Virus record (IMG/VR): IMGVR_UViG_3300030118_005756
Span: 1-39,402 of that record
Source of the DNA: a virus
DNA length: 39,402 bases
Strand: one strand, 5' to 3'
The translations under genes were made by a program, and so were the position numbers. The notes below the pieces were generated by a model. The model saw only the letters and a program-made list of their open reading frames with translations, was not told where the DNA came from and ran no database searches. Positions 37,876 through 39,402 of the stretch are shown one piece after another. Each line of letters starts with the position of its first letter. Position 1 is the stretch's first letter.

Positions 37876-38652
37876 TTATCCCTGCAAAACCCGCAAGGCC
37901 TGATTTCTCTTGTTTACTATGCTCGGTGACCCGTGAATCTCCGCGACTATGTGCGGTCGCCGGTCTCCTTCGCTAATCTTCCCATCACATGGGTGGGGAC
38001 AATTGTGACAATTTATCGTCCGCCGGTCGTTTTTATCGTAAGGGCAAAGGACAGCGCGTAAACCTTGACTTTTCAGCTTGTGGACCATTGCAGGACCTTC
38101 ACCAATTGGCGCGACTTGGTAAGCTCTCCAGCCCCGACTATGTGCAGCCAATGTGCCCGTTACATTCTCCGTTGACGCCATGGAAACCCGACGCCATGAC
38201 GCCGGGCAAGATTGCCAGTCGTGTTCGTAAGATAGCCACTTGACGCCAAGCTTGGGAATCATTGCGCCAAATTGAAGCCAGCCTACCATCGATGGATTGC
38301 CATATCCGCCTAATCGTAGTTTATAGCCACGACGCATCAATTCAGGCAATCGCTCAAGACCGAGCTTGGGATACTTACCTGATTTGTATGCGCGGTAAAC
38401 GCTCGCGAGTGCATAGCCACCGACGTAGCATTGTTCAAGAATAGGGCAATCTCCGCAAGTCGATTTTGCGCCCTGTTTGATATGAATCGACGGAGGGGTG
38501 TTTGACGAAATACCCCAAACAGTTACACAGTGTGGCGTCTTGGGGTTCGATGTCGGTATGCTTAGACCCGTTGCGATAAGTGCCACAGGCTCGCCGTTGA
38601 TTCGGCTAGGTCCTTCATAGAGTATTACTCCGTTTACTGACAGCAGGTTCAT
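37876..38652 (-). CDS. Conserved phage Cys-motif protein of unknown function
   Basis: 258 residues from the ATG at 38652, chosen because GGGAGG lies nine bases upstream. Two cysteine clusters, C66-G-D-C69...C75 ('CGDCPILEQCY') and C203, C215, C218, C222 ('CHNCPHPCDG'), suggest one or two metal or Fe-S sites. The motif CGDCP followed by CYV and 'VYRAYKSGKYP' is one I recall from a widespread phage family (DUF7227-like) of unknown role. 'LRLGGYGNPSMV' and 'WLSYEHDWQ' resemble the barrel region of those proteins. Possibly an enzyme acting on nucleotides or cofactors, but that is speculation. Confidence 0.75.
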   Translation of the reverse strand: MNLLSVNGVILYEGPSRINGEPVALIATGLSIPTSNPKTPHCVTVWGISSNTPPSIHIKQGAKSTCGDCPILEQCYVGGYALASVYRAYKSGKYPKLGLERLPELMRRGYKLRLGGYGNPSMVGWLQFGAMIPKLGVKWLSYEHDWQSCPASWRRVSMASTENVTGTLAAHSRGWRAYQVAPIGEGPAMVHKLKSQGLRAVLCPYDKNDRRTINCHNCPHPCDGKISEGDRRPHIVAEIHGSPSIVNKRNQALRVLQG

Positions 38653-38654
38653 AA

Positions 38655-38735
38655 TCAAAACCCTCCCGCTATGGCGCAAGCTCTGAGAAGCAACAACGCC
38701 AAAAAGCCGAGGACGGCTAGTTCTTCACAATTCAT
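38655..38735 (-). CDS. Tiny hydrophobic protein, 26 residues
   Basis: Frame starting MNCEELAVLGFL and ending AIAGGF, one hydrophobic segment over most of its length. CATTGGAGACC precedes the ATG at 38735 with good spacing, and the stop lies two bases before the next gene's start. The ribosome-site module is the same as for larger early genes, so translation is likely. Could be a small membrane protein or a leader peptide. Confidence 0.6.
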   Translation of the reverse strand: MNCEELAVLGFLALLLLRACAIAGGF

Positions 38736-38742
38736 GGTTTAT

Positions 38743-38783
38743 GGTCTCCAATGAAAAAAACCTGCAGGCGGTTAACCTGCAGG
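38743..38783 (-). terminator. Terminator hairpin joined to a start-associated module
   Basis: CCTGCAGG (38761-38768) and CCTGCAGG (38776-38783) form an 8-bp stem with a 7-base loop; on the minus strand TTTTTTT follows, as in a rho-independent terminator for the gene ending at 38809. Directly after comes CATTGGAGACC (38743-38753 region) and the ATG at 38735. CTAACCGTCAACCCC lies upstream of the stem. Partial read-through must occur if one promoter serves both sides. Confidence 0.7.
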
Positions 38784-38808
38784 GTTAGGGGTTGACGGTT
38801 AGATTCGA

Positions 38809-39171
38809 TTAAATGCCTTTCAATGCTTTGAGTAAAATCTCGTTATCCATGACGTCACGACCGCCAGAGAATTTAGACCAATCTAAGAGCTTGAATCGGT
38901 GACGGTCTGCAAAATGGACCATTGCGCGATAGGATGACAGGAATTCTAGACGGTCTCGAATCATGCGCACTTTTGACGCATGGAGCTTCCCTGCAAGTTC
39001 TTCGTTAGAGATTCCATCGGCAAGAATCGCATTCGTGCTGACAGCTTGAACCTGCAAATATTCACAGTGTGAGTCCACGTAAACCTTGAAAGCTAATTCA
39101 GCTCGTGACTGAAGCTGACGGTTAATCGATTCGAGTTCAAATGGTGAGTTAATGATTTTTGATGTATTCAT
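38809..39171 (-). CDS. Small early protein, right (complete) copy
   Basis: 120 residues from the ATG at 39171; the longer open frame to 39303 lacks support, since homology with the left copy starts at this ATG. Charged, mostly helical, no membrane segment. Not recognised. The ribosome site is weaker than that of the left copy (GGAAAG about 17 bases up). In this copy the promoter-proximal palindrome at 39201 lies directly upstream, with no metallopeptidase gene between. Confidence 0.75.
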   Translation of the reverse strand: MNTSKIINSPFELESINRQLQSRAELAFKVYVDSHCEYLQVQAVSTNAILADGISNEELAGKLHASKVRMIRDRLEFLSSYRAMVHFADRHRFKLLDWSKFSGGRDVMDNEILLKALKGI

Positions 39172-39402
39172 GATGACTGGAGCTTTCCACGTTTGATTGT
39201 ATTTCGCAAGGTTCGAAATTAAAAAAAAGACCACAAATTTTGTTAATAGGTAGTAAAGGGTCGAATTTTCTCCAGTGTAAGAGCTCCCAGGATGACGACA
39301 CAAGCTATCGAATCACTGGGTTTAGGGTTAGGGGTTTGTTGTTAGTTCGTGTAATTCGAGGGGTTTGTGTTGTTGATAGTTGGGGGTGTGGGTTTGCTCG
39401 GT
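38937..39402. repeat. Right-end locus homologous to the left end
   Basis: This 466-base segment aligns with 1-1095. Identical blocks: 38937-39033 with 1-97, and 39326-39402 with 1019-1095. The left copy is 629 bases longer, almost all of it the metallopeptidase gene and its hairpin. Intermediate sequence is diverged but collinear. Consistent with two population alleles at the join of a circular genome, or with a real duplication. Confidence 0.85.
39201..39219. promoter_or_regulatory. Palindrome before the right copy
   Basis: ATTTCG and CGAAAT flank CAAGGTT. The same place in the left copy (893-913) keeps a palindrome with different bases, a compensatory pattern that points to a protein-binding site or conserved structure. 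The conserved TTGTTAATAGGTAGTAAAGGG box follows at about 39239-39260. Confidence 0.5.

Noticed and set aside
39318-39334. GGGTTTAGGGTTAGGGG, telomere-like or G-quadruplex-like run
   Set aside because: Only three closely spaced G-runs and no tandem array; probably just the G-rich control region.
1-39402. Simple direct terminal repeats of a T7-like genome
   Set aside because: The end copies are not identical, and one holds an extra gene; terminal repeats are replicated copies and should match.

Overview
The window looks like the nearly complete genome of a small, tailed, apparently temperate bacteriophage with podovirus-type head and tail genes, probably infecting a Gram-negative (likely aquatic) bacterium. 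Evidence: a terminase, portal, scaffold, major capsid and connector row in canonical order; a T7/P22-like short-tail and ejection-protein block with no tape-measure/tail-tube set; an M15-type peptidoglycan peptidase; a tyrosine integrase; and many start codons overlapping the previous stop (TAATG or ATGA). The host assignment is inference.

Layout. 1-1095: left end, minus-strand genes (a partial small gene and a HELxH metallopeptidase) and a G/T-rich control region. 1096-2167: an unusual stretch with a strand-composition flip, a parS-like site, operator-like repeats, a terminator hairpin and a small zinc-ribbon gene. 2168-28369: one long plus-strand late operon (repeat-tailed virion protein, terminase, portal, scaffold, capsid, connectors, tail proteins, ejection proteins, fibre/lectin proteins, endolysin). 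28366-39171: minus-strand early block. Read in its own direction (from 39171 down) this carries small unknown genes, a Cys-rich protein, a sliding-clamp-like protein, a ribbon-helix-helix regulator, a PD-(D/E)xK resolvase, a YqaJ-type exonuclease, an ERF-type annealing protein, SSB, a replication-initiator-like protein, a helicase-loader-like protein, integrase, a helix-turn-helix/zinc protein, then a run of small membrane proteins that may serve in lysis.

The two ends are homologous: 1-97 equals 38937-39033 and 1019-1095 equals 39326-39402 exactly, with diverged sequence and a metallopeptidase gene (left copy only) in between. The simplest reading is a circularly closed genome of about 38.3 or 38.9 kb represented with two alternative alleles of one locus, rather than a simple terminal repeat.

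The most interesting signals are an 80-100 codon reading frame between the first late gene and terminase that has no start codon of its own and follows an A9 slippery run (likely -1 frameshifting); a recurring start-associated module (hairpin, then TTGGAGACC, then start codon) in the early block; a repeated GCACCC...GGGT element tied to the ribbon-helix-helix gene; a parS-like 16-mer; operator repeats shared between the replication gene and the left control region; and a sliding-clamp-like gene in a phage with no polymerase, primase or helicase in view.
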